A DNA stretch of 64,000 bases, taken from positions 124,001-188,000 of the forward strand of contig BBSY01000002.1 in NCBI GenBank assembly GCA_000974665.1, written 5' to 3'. The stretch is from an alpha proteobacterium U9-1i. GTDB lineage: Bacteria; Pseudomonadota; Alphaproteobacteria; Caulobacterales; Aquidulcibacteraceae. Position 1 is the stretch's first letter. Every line of letters starts with the position of its first letter. Position numbers and translations under genes: made by a program. A model generated the notes under the pieces. It did not search any database and was not told where the DNA came from. It saw only the letters and a list, made by a program, of their open reading frames with translations. Below, piece after piece: positions 16,507-25,210 of this stretch.

Positions 16507-18089
16507 CCGCCGCGAAGCGATGCGTCGTCTATTCGCGCACGTCTACCGAGGAAGGGCTCGGACAAGAGTTCAACTCACTAGATGCTCAGGCGGAGGCCTG
16601 CGAGGCCTACATCAAGTCGCAGGTTGGTGAAGGCTGGCGGCTCACTCAAACGGCCTACGAAGACGGCGGCTATTCCGGCGGCAGCATGGATCGACCCGCG
16701 TTTCAGCGATTGCTTGCTGATGTCAAAGCCAAGCGCGTGGACATCGTCGTTGTCTACAAAGTCGACCGACTGACACGCTCACTCGCCGACTTTGCAAAGA
16801 TCATGGAAGTGTTGGATGCAGCCAGCGCTTCGTTTGTATCTGTCACGCAATCGTTCAACACAACGACGAGCATGGGACGGCTGACGCTCAACGTGCTGCT
16901 GTCTTTTGCTCAGTTCGAACGCGAAGTGACCGGCGAACGCATTCGCGACAAGCTCGCGGCGTCGAAGGCGAAGGGCATGTGGATGGGCGGCAAGCCGCCG
17001 TTTGGATACGAAGCAGCTGGTCGAACGCTGGCGATCAACGAAGCCGAAGCTGAACGCGTGCGCATGATCTTCAAGCGCTTCGTCCAACTTGGATCTGTTC
17101 TCGAACTCGTCGAAGACCTTCGTCATCGCCGGATCGTTACAAAGAAATGGACCACCAAGAACGGCCTCGAGCTTGGCGGCAATGCGATGACGCGCGGTGG
17201 GCTTTATTGGATGTTGGCCAATCCTATCTATCGCGGAATGATCCGCCACCGCGGGAAGGTTTATCCGGGCCTGCACCCCGCGATCGTTGACGAAGAGACA
17301 TGGAGCGCGGCGGCGGCGTTGCTGTCAAAGTCCGACCCACGCGCGAGTCCTACAACGCCGACGGACCTGCTGCTCGGAAAGGCTTTCGACGACAAGGGTC
17401 ACGCGATGGGCGTGAGCTGGGGCCGCAAGGGCTCAGCTCGGTATCGCTATTACGTGTCGCAACCGGCGCTCAGAGGTCGAAGCGCGGAGGCAGGCAGCCT
17501 GCGTCGGGTCTCTGGCACGGCCCTTGAGGGCGCAACGATCCGAGAAGCGGCGCAATTCATTGATGCGAGTTGGGCGCCAGATGGACCGTTAGCACAACGC
17601 GTTTGCGCGGCGCTGAAGCGCATCGAAGTAGGAGCGCGCCGCCTCGTGCTGCACTTTACTGAGACGGCTATCGATCCGATCGGCATCAGCGCAACGAGCT
17701 ACGAAGTGGAGCACGTGGATGGCCTCGTTCGCGTCATCTGTCCGATTGCGCTCGCCAAACCGAAAAACGCGACTTCTTTGATCGGACGACCGGGAACAGC
17801 GGTGCCGCGGCGGGATCGCGCCCTCATTCGCGCCGTCGCAGTTGCGCGCTCTTGGTCAGAGCGCCTCGACGCGGGCGCGCCCAGATCGATCAAAGCATTG
17901 GCCAGTGCGGAGAGGGCGTGCATTCATTACACGGCAAAGCTCCTTCCGCTTGCCTATTTGGCCCCTGACCTCGTGGATATGATCCTCGACGGCCGTCAGC
18001 CGCCGCGGCTGACGTTGATGGCGCTCATCGCCGAGCCCCTTCCCTTGTCTTGGAACGCGCAGCGCGAGCGCTTTGCTTCGTTCAATTAG
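16503..18089 (+). CDS. Large serine recombinase
   Basis: A 528-residue site-specific recombinase starting at GTG 16503. The resolvase domain (residues 1-150) has the nucleophile serine in VVYSRTSTEEG, plus DRLTRSLADF and LLSFAQFEREVTGERI. The 'recombinase' DNA-binding domain and zinc-ribbon-like region follow (GGKPPFGYE, then GLYWMLANPIYRGMIRHRG). Large serine recombinases integrate and excise phages and islands, or act as family-specific transposases. It is the last of four overlapping genes and looks intact. Whether the cassette is itself a mobile unit cannot be decided without its att sites. Confidence 0.9.
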   Translation: MTAAKRCVVYSRTSTEEGLGQEFNSLDAQAEACEAYIKSQVGEGWRLTQTAYEDGGYSGGSMDRPAFQRLLADVKAKRVDIVVVYKVDRLTRSLADFAKIMEVLDAASASFVSVTQSFNTTTSMGRLTLNVLLSFAQFEREVTGERIRDKLAASKAKGMWMGGKPPFGYEAAGRTLAINEAEAERVRMIFKRFVQLGSVLELVEDLRHRRIVTKKWTTKNGLELGGNAMTRGGLYWMLANPIYRGMIRHRGKVYPGLHPAIVDEETWSAAAALLSKSDPRASPTTPTDLLLGKAFDDKGHAMGVSWGRKGSARYRYYVSQPALRGRSAEAGSLRRVSGTALEGATIREAAQFIDASWAPDGPLAQRVCAALKRIEVGARRLVLHFTETAIDPIGISATSYEVEHVDGLVRVICPIALAKPKNATSLIGRPGTAVPRRDRALIRAVAVARSWSERLDAGAPRSIKALASAERACIHYTAKLLPLAYLAPDLVDMILDGRQPPRLTLMALIAEPLPLSWNAQRERFASFN

Positions 18090-18299
18090 CTCATGACGGA
18101 CCGACGTTCGCGTAGCGATCGAACTCATCTCTGCATGACCGGTGACTAAAACAGGGGGTCATCAACATTGCGCCAGAGATTTCGCCGACACTTGACGGCA
18201 AAGTGCGGCGCTGCAGCGCGTCTCGCACCCCATGTTTGGTCGGCAAAGTCGCGGAAACACCGCGAGAATTTCGAGCGGCGTTGCGCACGCCGGAAAAGA

Positions 18300-18344
18300 T
18301 GGTGGGCGCGACAGGGATCGAACCTGTGACCCCTACGATGTCAA
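18300..18344 (-). other. 3' fragment of tRNA-Val(GAC), probable attachment site scar
   Basis: The minus strand reads from the anticodon loop TTGACAT through CGTAG, the variable region, a T-arm with GGTTCGATCC and an acceptor ending CGCGCCCACCA. Upstream of the loop the pairing strand CTACG is missing (TTGCGA instead), so the 5' half is absent. Such half-tRNA copies are left where tyrosine integrases insert at tRNA 3' ends. The integrase gene starts about 270 bp away on the side where element DNA would lie. Confidence 0.8.
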
Positions 18345-18498
18345 TCGCAATTTTGCCGTTTCACGCTGCTTCAGCTTCGTTCTCCGGAGCATGGCACGAA
18401 TGCGCCTTTTCCCTTATATTTACAGGGAAAACGTCGATTGAGACGACGTGAGACGGAGGACCGCCGCACCGCCCCAGCGCACCGGATTCGCTACCACG

Positions 18499-18567
18499 CC
18501 GCTACCAAATCGAGGGTGTCGCGACCCTCGGCGCAAAATCGAAAAAAATTCGCCGATTTGGTAGCGG
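18499..18567. promoter_or_regulatory. Inverted repeats upstream of integrase, probable arm-type sites
   Basis: CCGCTACCAAATCG (18499-18512) and CGATTTGGTAGCGG (18554-18567) are perfect 14-bp inverted copies. Between them CGAGGGT/ACCCTCG (18511-18517/18524-18530) makes a smaller hairpin. A partial CGCTACCA occurs at 18490-18497. Repeats of this sort beside an att core are typical integrase or excisionase binding sites; an operator controlling the integrase gene is the alternative. Confidence 0.5.
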
Positions 18568-18612
18568 TTCGGAAGCGACTTGGAAGCGGGTGCGGGCCGG
18601 CAGCAAGACGAC

Positions 18613-19872
18613 ATGGTTCGCAAGAGCACTTCAGCCAAAAAAGCATTCACCGATCTGCGCGTGCGCGCACTGGTCAAGGGCCAACTTGGCGATCATCTGG
18701 ACGGCGCAACGCCCGGCCTCTTCTTGCGCGTCGGCAAACGTGGCGCGAGCTGGTCATTGCTTTATCGCGTGACCGGCCATGGCGGCGATAGCCCCTCGGG
18801 GCACAAGACCAAGGGGCCGATGCGAAGGCTGCATCTGGGGGATTACCCCAATGTGAGTCTTGCTGCCGCGCGCGTCAAAGCACACTCTCTTATGCAAGTC
18901 GCCGAGGGCGGCGAAGATCCCAAACGGGAAGCAGCAAGAACCACCAGCAGCTCTAGGACGCTGGCCTGGCTCGTCGATCAGTATGTCGAACAATACGCCA
19001 CGAAGGCGTTGGCCTCGGGACAAGTCGGCGGCTGGGTTCTTAAACGGCATTGGACCCCCCACTTCGGAAAGCGGGCCTACGCCTCGATCACCCGCTCAGA
19101 ACTTACCGAGCGGCTTAAGTTGATCGCCGCATCGCCAGACCACGGTCCCGGTGCGGCTCTTGAGGCCCGGCGCTGGATCATGGGTCTCTACAGCTGGGCC
19201 ATCAAAGAAGAACTGATCTCCCACAATCCAGCCGTTGGACTCATTGGCCGCGAAGGGCTTCGACAAAAGCCCGAAGACCTGCGGCCGCGCGAGCGCGTCC
19301 TTGCGATCGATGAAGCGCGTGCGGTCTATCGAGCCACGTTCAAGATGCCCGCGCCTTGGGGCGAACTTGCGCGCGTCCTGCTACTGTCACTCTCGCGGCT
19401 CAGCGAATTTTCGAAGGCGGAGCGAGGTTGGTTCGACCGCGTCGGCCGCAATCTTGAGGTTCCGGGCACAGGCCACAAAAACCGGCACCCCAAAACAATA
19501 CCTCTGACAGATCTGACTTTCGCGCTCCTGGATGAACGGCCTCATGGCGAAGAAGGGCCATATCTCTTCTCGACGACCGAAGGACAAAAGCCAATCTATA
19601 GCTTCGCTGACAATTACGCGAACAGGCTTCGCGCGCTGACAGCCAAGGAGCTGGGCCGAGAGTTGCCACACTTCACGCTGCATGATTTTCGTCGGTCCGG
19701 ATCAACGCATTTGACCGGCTTAGGCGTGAACGAAGAAGTCGTTGAAATGCTGCTCGGCCACAAGATTAAGGGCGTGCGCGGCATCTACATGAAACACAAA
19801 TTCCTCGAAGAACGACGCAACGCCTTGTGTCTCTGGGAGAAAACACTGGGTGCTCCGGGCGTCGCGCCCTAA
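18613..19872 (+). CDS. Tyrosine-type integrase (P4-like)
   Basis: A 419-residue integrase from ATG 18613; the frame is open from TTG 18580. The N-terminal DUF4102-type arm-binding domain (AFTDLRVRALVKG, then GLFLRVGKRGASWSLLYR) leads to a SAM-like core-binding region and a C-terminal catalytic domain. Near the end HDFRRSGSTHLTGLG gives the H-x-x-R box, and MLLGHKIKGVRGIYMKHK gives the second His and the nucleophilic Tyr. The first catalytic Arg lies in LLLSLSRLSEF, where R-x-x-E is typical. It acts on the tRNA-Val att site next door. Confidence 0.9.
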   Translation: MVRKSTSAKKAFTDLRVRALVKGQLGDHLDGATPGLFLRVGKRGASWSLLYRVTGHGGDSPSGHKTKGPMRRLHLGDYPNVSLAAARVKAHSLMQVAEGGEDPKREAARTTSSSRTLAWLVDQYVEQYATKALASGQVGGWVLKRHWTPHFGKRAYASITRSELTERLKLIAASPDHGPGAALEARRWIMGLYSWAIKEELISHNPAVGLIGREGLRQKPEDLRPRERVLAIDEARAVYRATFKMPAPWGELARVLLLSLSRLSEFSKAERGWFDRVGRNLEVPGTGHKNRHPKTIPLTDLTFALLDERPHGEEGPYLFSTTEGQKPIYSFADNYANRLRALTAKELGRELPHFTLHDFRRSGSTHLTGLGVNEEVVEMLLGHKIKGVRGIYMKHKFLEERRNALCLWEKTLGAPGVAP

Positions 19873-19986
19873 AAGGTACAAGTTCAGAGAGGGATTTGTT
19901 AAAGGACGAGAGCACTAGACCGCCGCGCGCCGCCACGGAAGTGAATCGCCATTCCAACTTGAACGATCCGAGGAACTTTGACGCCT

Positions 19987-20694
19987 TCAGGCAATCCCTC
20001 GCGACAACGCGGTGTGCGCCTCAAGCGCCGCCCGCTCTTCGCCGATCCCAAGCGCGACTAGGCAGCGCACGATCAACGCTTGGGTTTCATCGGCTCCCCA
20101 ACAAGCATGGGGGCACGTGACTTCGCGCATGCCAGAGCAGATTGCGCTCAGGATCAACGTCAGGGCGGCCCGCTGCGCACTGCTCTCGGCAATACAGTCG
20201 AATTCGCCCTGATGGAGTTCTTTCAGAAGGACGCGGCCAATCAGCGACTCTTGCCCTCCGGCCGCGCGAATCCGGCGCTCCAAAATCACCGCTTGCTCGG
20301 GATAGCGCGCCGCCGTCTCGAACATCGCGCCGATGGCAGCAGCTACGCGCGCACCAGGCGTGGACAGATTTCCCACCGCTTGGTTTATGCGCTCGGCGGC
20401 GCGCGCTTCGACACTTTGCGTGACAGCTTCGACCAGCGCGGCCTTGTCGCAGAAATAGTTGTACACCGTGCCTTTGGCCAATCCGGCCCGGGCCGCAATC
20501 CTGTCAACGGCGACACACTCGCGAAGGTCCGCTCCCAAGACGCGTTCGGCCGCCTCGAGTATGGCTTGCCGATGGACCTTCTTTTGCAGCTCCCGCTTTC
20601 CCACATGAGAACCGGAGCCATTGTTGGCGCGAGGCAATCCTCCAACTGCGCTGTGCATTCTCATCCAGGTCATGTCCACCAGCCGTTCATTCAA
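19987..20694 (-). CDS. TetR/AcrR-family regulator
   Basis: A protein of up to 235 residues whose HTH lies at about residues 55-80 (RIAARAGLAKGTVYNYFCDK), a textbook TetR recognition region, followed by a helical ligand domain. TTG 20694 overlaps the preceding stop, but ATG 20673 or 20664 could also be used. It is the last gene of a four-gene minus-strand operon with the zinc ribbon and two ferritin-like proteins, so it may regulate that operon. Ligand unknown. Confidence 0.8.
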   Translation of the reverse strand: MNERLVDMTWMRMHSAVGGLPRANNGSGSHVGKRELQKKVHRQAILEAAERVLGADLRECVAVDRIAARAGLAKGTVYNYFCDKAALVEAVTQSVEARAAERINQAVGNLSTPGARVAAAIGAMFETAARYPEQAVILERRIRAAGGQESLIGRVLLKELHQGEFDCIAESSAQRAALTLILSAICSGMREVTCPHACWGADETQALIVRCLVALGIGEERAALEAHTALSRGIA

Positions 20695-20981
20695 TAGATG
20701 ACCTTGGCGATCAGCATCCCCTCTTCTTCAACCAGTTCGAGCCGGGACATGCATGGCATGCAATAGACCCGGTCACCCGCGCGCAGCTCTTTCGTCGACC
20801 GAATAACGACCTTGCAAACCGGACAGAGCGCCTCATTGGGCCCAAGCTTGTCTCCGGCGCCACGCCAGCGCCGGTAGAAGCGGCGGAAGCGTTTGGGCAC
20901 CTCATTGAAGCCTGTTTCTTCGAGCTCAAACGTCTGGCGCGGTCGGCGAGCTGAAGTCGGCAATTCGAGTGGGTCCGTCAT
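20691..20981 (-). CDS. Small zinc-ribbon protein
   Basis: A 96-residue protein with CPVC and CMPC pairs 25 residues apart, forming a probable zinc ribbon, preceded by a basic segment (PKRFRRFYRRWRG). It overlaps the ferritin-like gene upstream and the TetR gene downstream by 4 bp each. Such proteins may bind nucleic acid or assist metalloprotein assembly. The family is not recognised. Confidence 0.65.
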   Translation of the reverse strand: MTDPLELPTSARRPRQTFELEETGFNEVPKRFRRFYRRWRGAGDKLGPNEALCPVCKVVIRSTKELRAGDRVYCMPCMSRLELVEEEGMLIAKVIY

Positions 20982-21754
20982 GAACGAAAGCCCAGACGTG
21001 CGACAGCGGCAAGATAGTCTCCGGCCAAGTCGGGCCGATCGTCACGCTCGACACCCAATTCACCGAGCGTCTCGGCGAACGTGTTGATCACCAGCGAATC
21101 CAGTTCGCGTTTGATTTGATTCAGCCGGTCATGGGTGTGTGGCGCCATAAGCAAGCGCCTGCCGAGATCGTTTTCACCAAAACCCATGTGCCTGCGCTCG
21201 TCGGAGACGATGCCGCGCAGCATTTCCGCCGTCACAGGATCGGCCGTGCCGGCATGATGGCGGAAAACCGTGTATTCCAAACATTCAAGAATGACATTCT
21301 GCGCGAACACCGACGCCTCCCAGTCGCGCGCATCGACAAATTCCAGCAGCCGCTCCTTGAACTTGAGAAGACTGCGATTGGCCCGTTGCTCGATCTCGGC
21401 ATCCGGATCGGCGACGCCGAGCTGCTTCATGCGATGGAGCAGAACTTCAAGATGGCGTCCTTCGTCGACGACCTGCGTCGCCAGAAAGATCTTCGCCCCG
21501 CGGTCCGGGGCAAATCCGATCATGCCGCTTGAGGCATCGAGCGCCGCGGTCTCACCCACACAATAATTGCATAGGGTTGTTATGAGCCCCTGGCGCTGAC
21601 GCTCGGTGAGTTCGGTTTCTCTGAGGCCTGGGCTCACGCCGTACGGGCGGCCGTGGAGGTAGCCCTCCACGGCCTCAAACCAGAACTCGAACGAGTGCAC
21701 GGTGTTGCGAAACTCCGCTTCGCCGAGTTCGTGCGGGTTGTCTGTTTCCGGCAC
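20978..21754 (-). CDS. Ferritin-like diiron-carboxylate protein A
   Basis: A 258-residue all-helical protein with two ferritin-type half-sites: Glu in GETAALDA plus DEGRH, and Glu in ILECLEYTVF plus DERRH. The E...ExxH repeat binds a diiron centre, as in R2-like, AurF-like and related oxidases. The start is GTG 21754, with GAGG upstream. It is a paralogue of the next gene upstream (shared DERRHxGFGEN). The divergent neighbour is a B12-dependent ribonucleotide reductase. The substrate is unknown; an oxidase, a metallation role or O2 scavenging are all possible. Confidence 0.7.
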   Translation of the reverse strand: MPETDNPHELGEAEFRNTVHSFEFWFEAVEGYLHGRPYGVSPGLRETELTERQRQGLITTLCNYCVGETAALDASSGMIGFAPDRGAKIFLATQVVDEGRHLEVLLHRMKQLGVADPDAEIEQRANRSLLKFKERLLEFVDARDWEASVFAQNVILECLEYTVFRHHAGTADPVTAEMLRGIVSDERRHMGFGENDLGRRLLMAPHTHDRLNQIKRELDSLVINTFAETLGELGVERDDRPDLAGDYLAAVARLGFRS

Positions 21755-21765
21755 CGGGGCGCGCC

Positions 21766-22638
21766 TCAGTTCGGCGATTGATATTCGAGGCCGATACGGC
21801 CGAGCCTTGTCTTGAACTCCTTCAGCACTGTCGCCGACAGCGCGCTTTCCATTTCCTCATTAGAGGCCTCCGCCAGATTGAGCCCCTGATAGGTCGGGCC
21901 CGCTCTATCTTTCTGCGGCGCGCCCGTGCGGGCTTCGGCCGGGCTTCCATTTCGAGCAAACGCTTCGTGGAACGTCGCCAACATATGCTTGGTCATCTCG
22001 CGCTGCATGCGCTGCACTTCCGGTTTCTTCTCCGGATAACGCCGGATGAGTTCGCCAATGCGGTTTTCGCCGAAGCCCACATGGCGCCGCTCGTCAGCAA
22101 TCGTCCCGGACAGTGTGTGCGCGAATTTCGGATTGGACGCCTCGGCCCCCGCATGCAGCATTTCGAACACCGAGAACGCCATGCCTTCGAGCACGATGTT
22201 CTGACCAACGACGCCGGCGACGAAGTCCTTCTTGTCGATCTTTTCCAACAGCACTTCGGCAAACTTGCCGAGATGGGGATTGATGTAAGTCTTGATCGTG
22301 GTTTCCAGATCGTTCGGCTTCACGCCTAAGTCGTAAAGACGCTGGGTGAAGATCTCGACGTGGCGGCCTTCGTCGAGCGTTTGCGTCGCCAAGAAGGTCT
22401 TGCTCGCTTGATCTGGCGCGGCGTTCACCAGCCCAGATGACGCTGCAAGCGCGCAGCGTTCGCCGGCAATCAATTGCACCGTCGTTCGTATCTGCTGTTC
22501 GCGATAATCATCGTTCTGGAGCAGCTCCGCCGGCTCGCTCTCATCCGGTCCATGGCCATAGACGGTGTCCTCAAGATAGCCTTGCGGACAGGATTCAAGC
22601 CATTTTTGAATCGAATAGTTCGCTAGAAAATCCGCCAT
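21766..22638 (-). CDS. Ferritin-like diiron-carboxylate protein B
   Basis: A 290-residue paralogue of protein A. Half-sites are Glu in GERCALAA with DEGRHVE, and Glu in VLEGMAFSVFE with DERRHVGFGENRI. It starts at ATG 22638 with GGAGG eight bases upstream. It is the first gene of the four-gene operon and faces nrdJ across a 351-bp region holding two FNR boxes, so expression is probably tied to low oxygen. The C-terminal ~50 residues are an extra, less conserved tail. Function unknown; two copies suggest a heterodimer. Confidence 0.7.
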   Translation of the reverse strand: MADFLANYSIQKWLESCPQGYLEDTVYGHGPDESEPAELLQNDDYREQQIRTTVQLIAGERCALAASSGLVNAAPDQASKTFLATQTLDEGRHVEIFTQRLYDLGVKPNDLETTIKTYINPHLGKFAEVLLEKIDKKDFVAGVVGQNIVLEGMAFSVFEMLHAGAEASNPKFAHTLSGTIADERRHVGFGENRIGELIRRYPEKKPEVQRMQREMTKHMLATFHEAFARNGSPAEARTGAPQKDRAGPTYQGLNLAEASNEEMESALSATVLKEFKTRLGRIGLEYQSPN

Positions 22639-22770
22639 CGCATAGACCTCCCTGCTTTCGACATTGACGCGTCACTTCGCTTGCGCGGGTAGGCGCGAAC
22701 GGCCGCTTCGCGGACAAACGCCCGCGAAACCTGTGGAGGCAAACATGCAAGCTATAGAGCGGTGTGCGCC

Positions 22771-22796
22771 TCGCGATTGATGATCATCAATCGCGA
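22771..22796. promoter_or_regulatory. FNR-type box in a 26-bp perfect palindrome
   Basis: TTGATGATCATCAA (22777-22790) fits TTGAT-N4-ATCAA exactly, and the symmetry extends to TCGCGA on both sides, giving a perfect 26-bp palindrome. It is about 145 bp from the ferritin-like B start and about 205 bp from nrdJ. Confidence 0.8.
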
Positions 22797-22854
22797 CTGC
22801 GATGTGTCGCCGCAGATCGATGCTGGCGACACCTTCGCTGACGACGCGACGCCT

Positions 22855-22868
22855 TTGATCTCCATCAA
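22855..22868. promoter_or_regulatory. FNR-type box upstream of nrdJ
   Basis: TTGATCTCCATCAA is an exact match to the FNR/DNR consensus. It is centred about 128 bp upstream of the chosen nrdJ start at 22990. Confidence 0.75.
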
Positions 22869-22989
22869 GCCGCTCATCGACATGCGCTAAGAAGTGCGCT
22901 GCGTTGTCACCCCATACGCGGATTTACCTCCGCATTATGTTCGACTCACCGAGACTGTCACGCCTTAGAGTGTGAAGTGGAGCCGTGAC

Positions 22990-25206
22990 ATGCCGTTCGA
23001 TGCCGAAATCTCAGCCGAAATCTGGAACGCGAAGTATCGCTTTCGCGTCGATGGAGATGGGGGCGATGGCGGCGTCGAAGCGACGTGGTCGCGCGTCGCG
23101 GCAGCGATCGCTGAAGCCGAGCCCGCGCGCGCACGGCGACACTGGCGCAGGCAATTTGAGACCGCGCTCTCCGACTTTAGATTTTTGCCAGCGGGGCGCA
23201 TCATCGCGGGGGCCGGAACGGGGCGCACGGTCACCTTGTTCAACTGCTTCGTCATGGGGACCATCCCCGACAATCTCGACGGCATCTTTGAGCATTTGCG
23301 CGAAGCAGCCCTTACCATGCAGCAGGGCGGCGGCGTTGGGATGGATTTTTCCACCATCCGCCCCGCGGGCGCGCCGGTGCGCGGCGTTGGCGCGCAAGCA
23401 TCGGGACCGCTCTCCTTCATGGACGCATGGGACGCTATGTGCCGGACCGTGATGTCGGCCGGGCAACGCCGCGGCGCAATGATGGGCTGTTTGCGCATCG
23501 ACCACCCCGACATCGAACACTTCATCGACGCCAAGCGCGACCCGGCCCGGCTGCGCAACTTCAATGTTTCGGTGCTCGTCACCGACGCCTTCATGGCGGC
23601 ATTGTCGGCTGATCAGGACTGGCCACTGCAATTCGACGGTCAGACCTATAGAATAGTACGAGCGCGGGATTTGTGGGCGCGCTTGATGCGCGCGACCTAC
23701 GATGTCGCCGAGCCTGGCGTCATTTTCATTGACCGGGTCAATGCGGAAAACAACCTCGCTTATTGCGAGACGGTGTCGGCGACCAATCCGTGCGGAGAGC
23801 AACCACTGCCGCCCTACGGCGCTTGCCTCTTGGGCTCGATCAATCTCTCACGCCTGGTCAAACGCCCCTTCGAGCCAGACGCTGCGATTGATCTCGAAGA
23901 TCTGGAACAGCTTACCGCGACGGCGGTTCGCCTGCTGGACAATGTCATTGACGTCTCGCGTTATCCGCTGCGCGAGCAGGAAGAAGAAGCGAAGTCGAAG
24001 CGCCGCATCGGACTTGGCGTGACCGGGCTCGCTGACGCGCTGATCTTCTGCAACGCGCGGTATGGGGCCGCTGACGGACTTGCGTTGACCGAAGGTTGGC
24101 TGCGCTCGATCCGAACGGCCGCCTATCGCGCCTCGGCGAAGCTTGCAGCGGAGAAAGGCGCATTTCCGGCCTATGACGCAGCCATTCTAGACCGGCCGAC
24201 GCTTGCTTCACTGGACGAAGAAACACGCGGACTGATCGCCGAACACGGTCTGCGTAATGGCTGCCTCACCACCATCGCCCCGACCGGCACCATCTCTCTG
24301 CTCGCCGGCAACACATCGTCGGGCATAGAGCCGGTGTTTGCGTTCTCCTATCAGCGCCGCGTCCGCCAACAGGACAATTCGTTCATCGAGGAGCCCGTCC
24401 AGGACTATGCGCTCACGCTATGGCGGCGCTTGCATGGTGATACGCCGCCGCCAGAGCATAGCTTTGTCAGCGCTCAAACCCTGACCCCCGCCGATCACCT
24501 GGCAATGCAGGCGACGGCGCAACGTTTCATCGACAGCTCGATTTCGAAGACGGTCAATTGTCCGGAAGATATTCCGTTCGAGGAGTTCTCCGACATTTAT
24601 GCGCGTGCGTTCGACCTCGGCTGCAAGGGCTGCACTACGTATCGGCCGAACGCGGTCACCGGCTCGATCCTCTCGGTTGAGAAGCCGGACCAGAATGCGC
24701 CGCTTTCCCCTCCGCCCGCGGCGCTGGCGGCGCGGCCGGAGACGCTGATCGGCTCGACTTACAAAATCAAATGGCCGGAAAGCGAGCACGCGCTCTATGT
24801 CACCATCAACGATATCGAAGAGAATGGCGCGCGCCGGCCCTTCGAGATTTTCGTCAACTCCAAGAACATGGAGCACTACGCCTGGACCTTGGCGCTGACA
24901 CGCATGATCTCAGCCGTCTTCCGGCGCGGCGGTGATGTGACGTTCGTGGCTGAAGAACTGAAGGCGGTGTTCGATCCGCGCGGCGGCTCGTGGCTCAATG
25001 GGCGCTATGTGCCCTCACTTTTGGCCGCCATCGGCGATGTCATCCAGCGGCACTTGGACAGTGACACGGTCTCGGCGCCGGCGGCCGTGACGGTCGCGCC
25101 CCCGCAAACCCGCCCGCGCTTTTGCCCCAAGTGTAGCGCGGCCTCTCTTATCCGCAGCGAGGGCTGCGACAAGTGCCTGGAGTGTGGCTACTCAAAGTGT
25201 TCGTGA
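22990..25206 (+). CDS. nrdJ: Adenosylcobalamin-dependent (class II) ribonucleotide reductase
   Basis: A 738-residue enzyme that reduces ribonucleotides with a B12-derived radical, without a diiron subunit and with or without oxygen. GGGVGMDFSTIRP and NPCGEQPLPPYGACLLGSIN are hallmark segments, with the NPCGEQ cysteine in the active site. The C-terminus has a CxxC...CxxC tail (FCPKCSAAS to CLECGYSKC) typical of the redox/zinc end. ATG 22990 with TGGAG at 22978-22982 is preferred over GTG 22972. Two FNR boxes upstream suggest anaerobic induction, supplying dNTPs when class I enzymes fail. The gene is convergent with the hemerythrin-like gene. Confidence 0.93.
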   Translation: MPFDAEISAEIWNAKYRFRVDGDGGDGGVEATWSRVAAAIAEAEPARARRHWRRQFETALSDFRFLPAGRIIAGAGTGRTVTLFNCFVMGTIPDNLDGIFEHLREAALTMQQGGGVGMDFSTIRPAGAPVRGVGAQASGPLSFMDAWDAMCRTVMSAGQRRGAMMGCLRIDHPDIEHFIDAKRDPARLRNFNVSVLVTDAFMAALSADQDWPLQFDGQTYRIVRARDLWARLMRATYDVAEPGVIFIDRVNAENNLAYCETVSATNPCGEQPLPPYGACLLGSINLSRLVKRPFEPDAAIDLEDLEQLTATAVRLLDNVIDVSRYPLREQEEEAKSKRRIGLGVTGLADALIFCNARYGAADGLALTEGWLRSIRTAAYRASAKLAAEKGAFPAYDAAILDRPTLASLDEETRGLIAEHGLRNGCLTTIAPTGTISLLAGNTSSGIEPVFAFSYQRRVRQQDNSFIEEPVQDYALTLWRRLHGDTPPPEHSFVSAQTLTPADHLAMQATAQRFIDSSISKTVNCPEDIPFEEFSDIYARAFDLGCKGCTTYRPNAVTGSILSVEKPDQNAPLSPPPAALAARPETLIGSTYKIKWPESEHALYVTINDIEENGARRPFEIFVNSKNMEHYAWTLALTRMISAVFRRGGDVTFVAEELKAVFDPRGGSWLNGRYVPSLLAAIGDVIQRHLDSDTVSAPAAVTVAPPQTRPRFCPKCSAASLIRSEGCDKCLECGYSKCS

Positions 25207-25210
25207 AGGT

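Noticed and set aside
18300-18373. Intact tRNA-Val gene
   Set aside because: The 5' anticodon stem, D-arm and 5' acceptor strand cannot be found; pairing fails just upstream of the anticodon loop.
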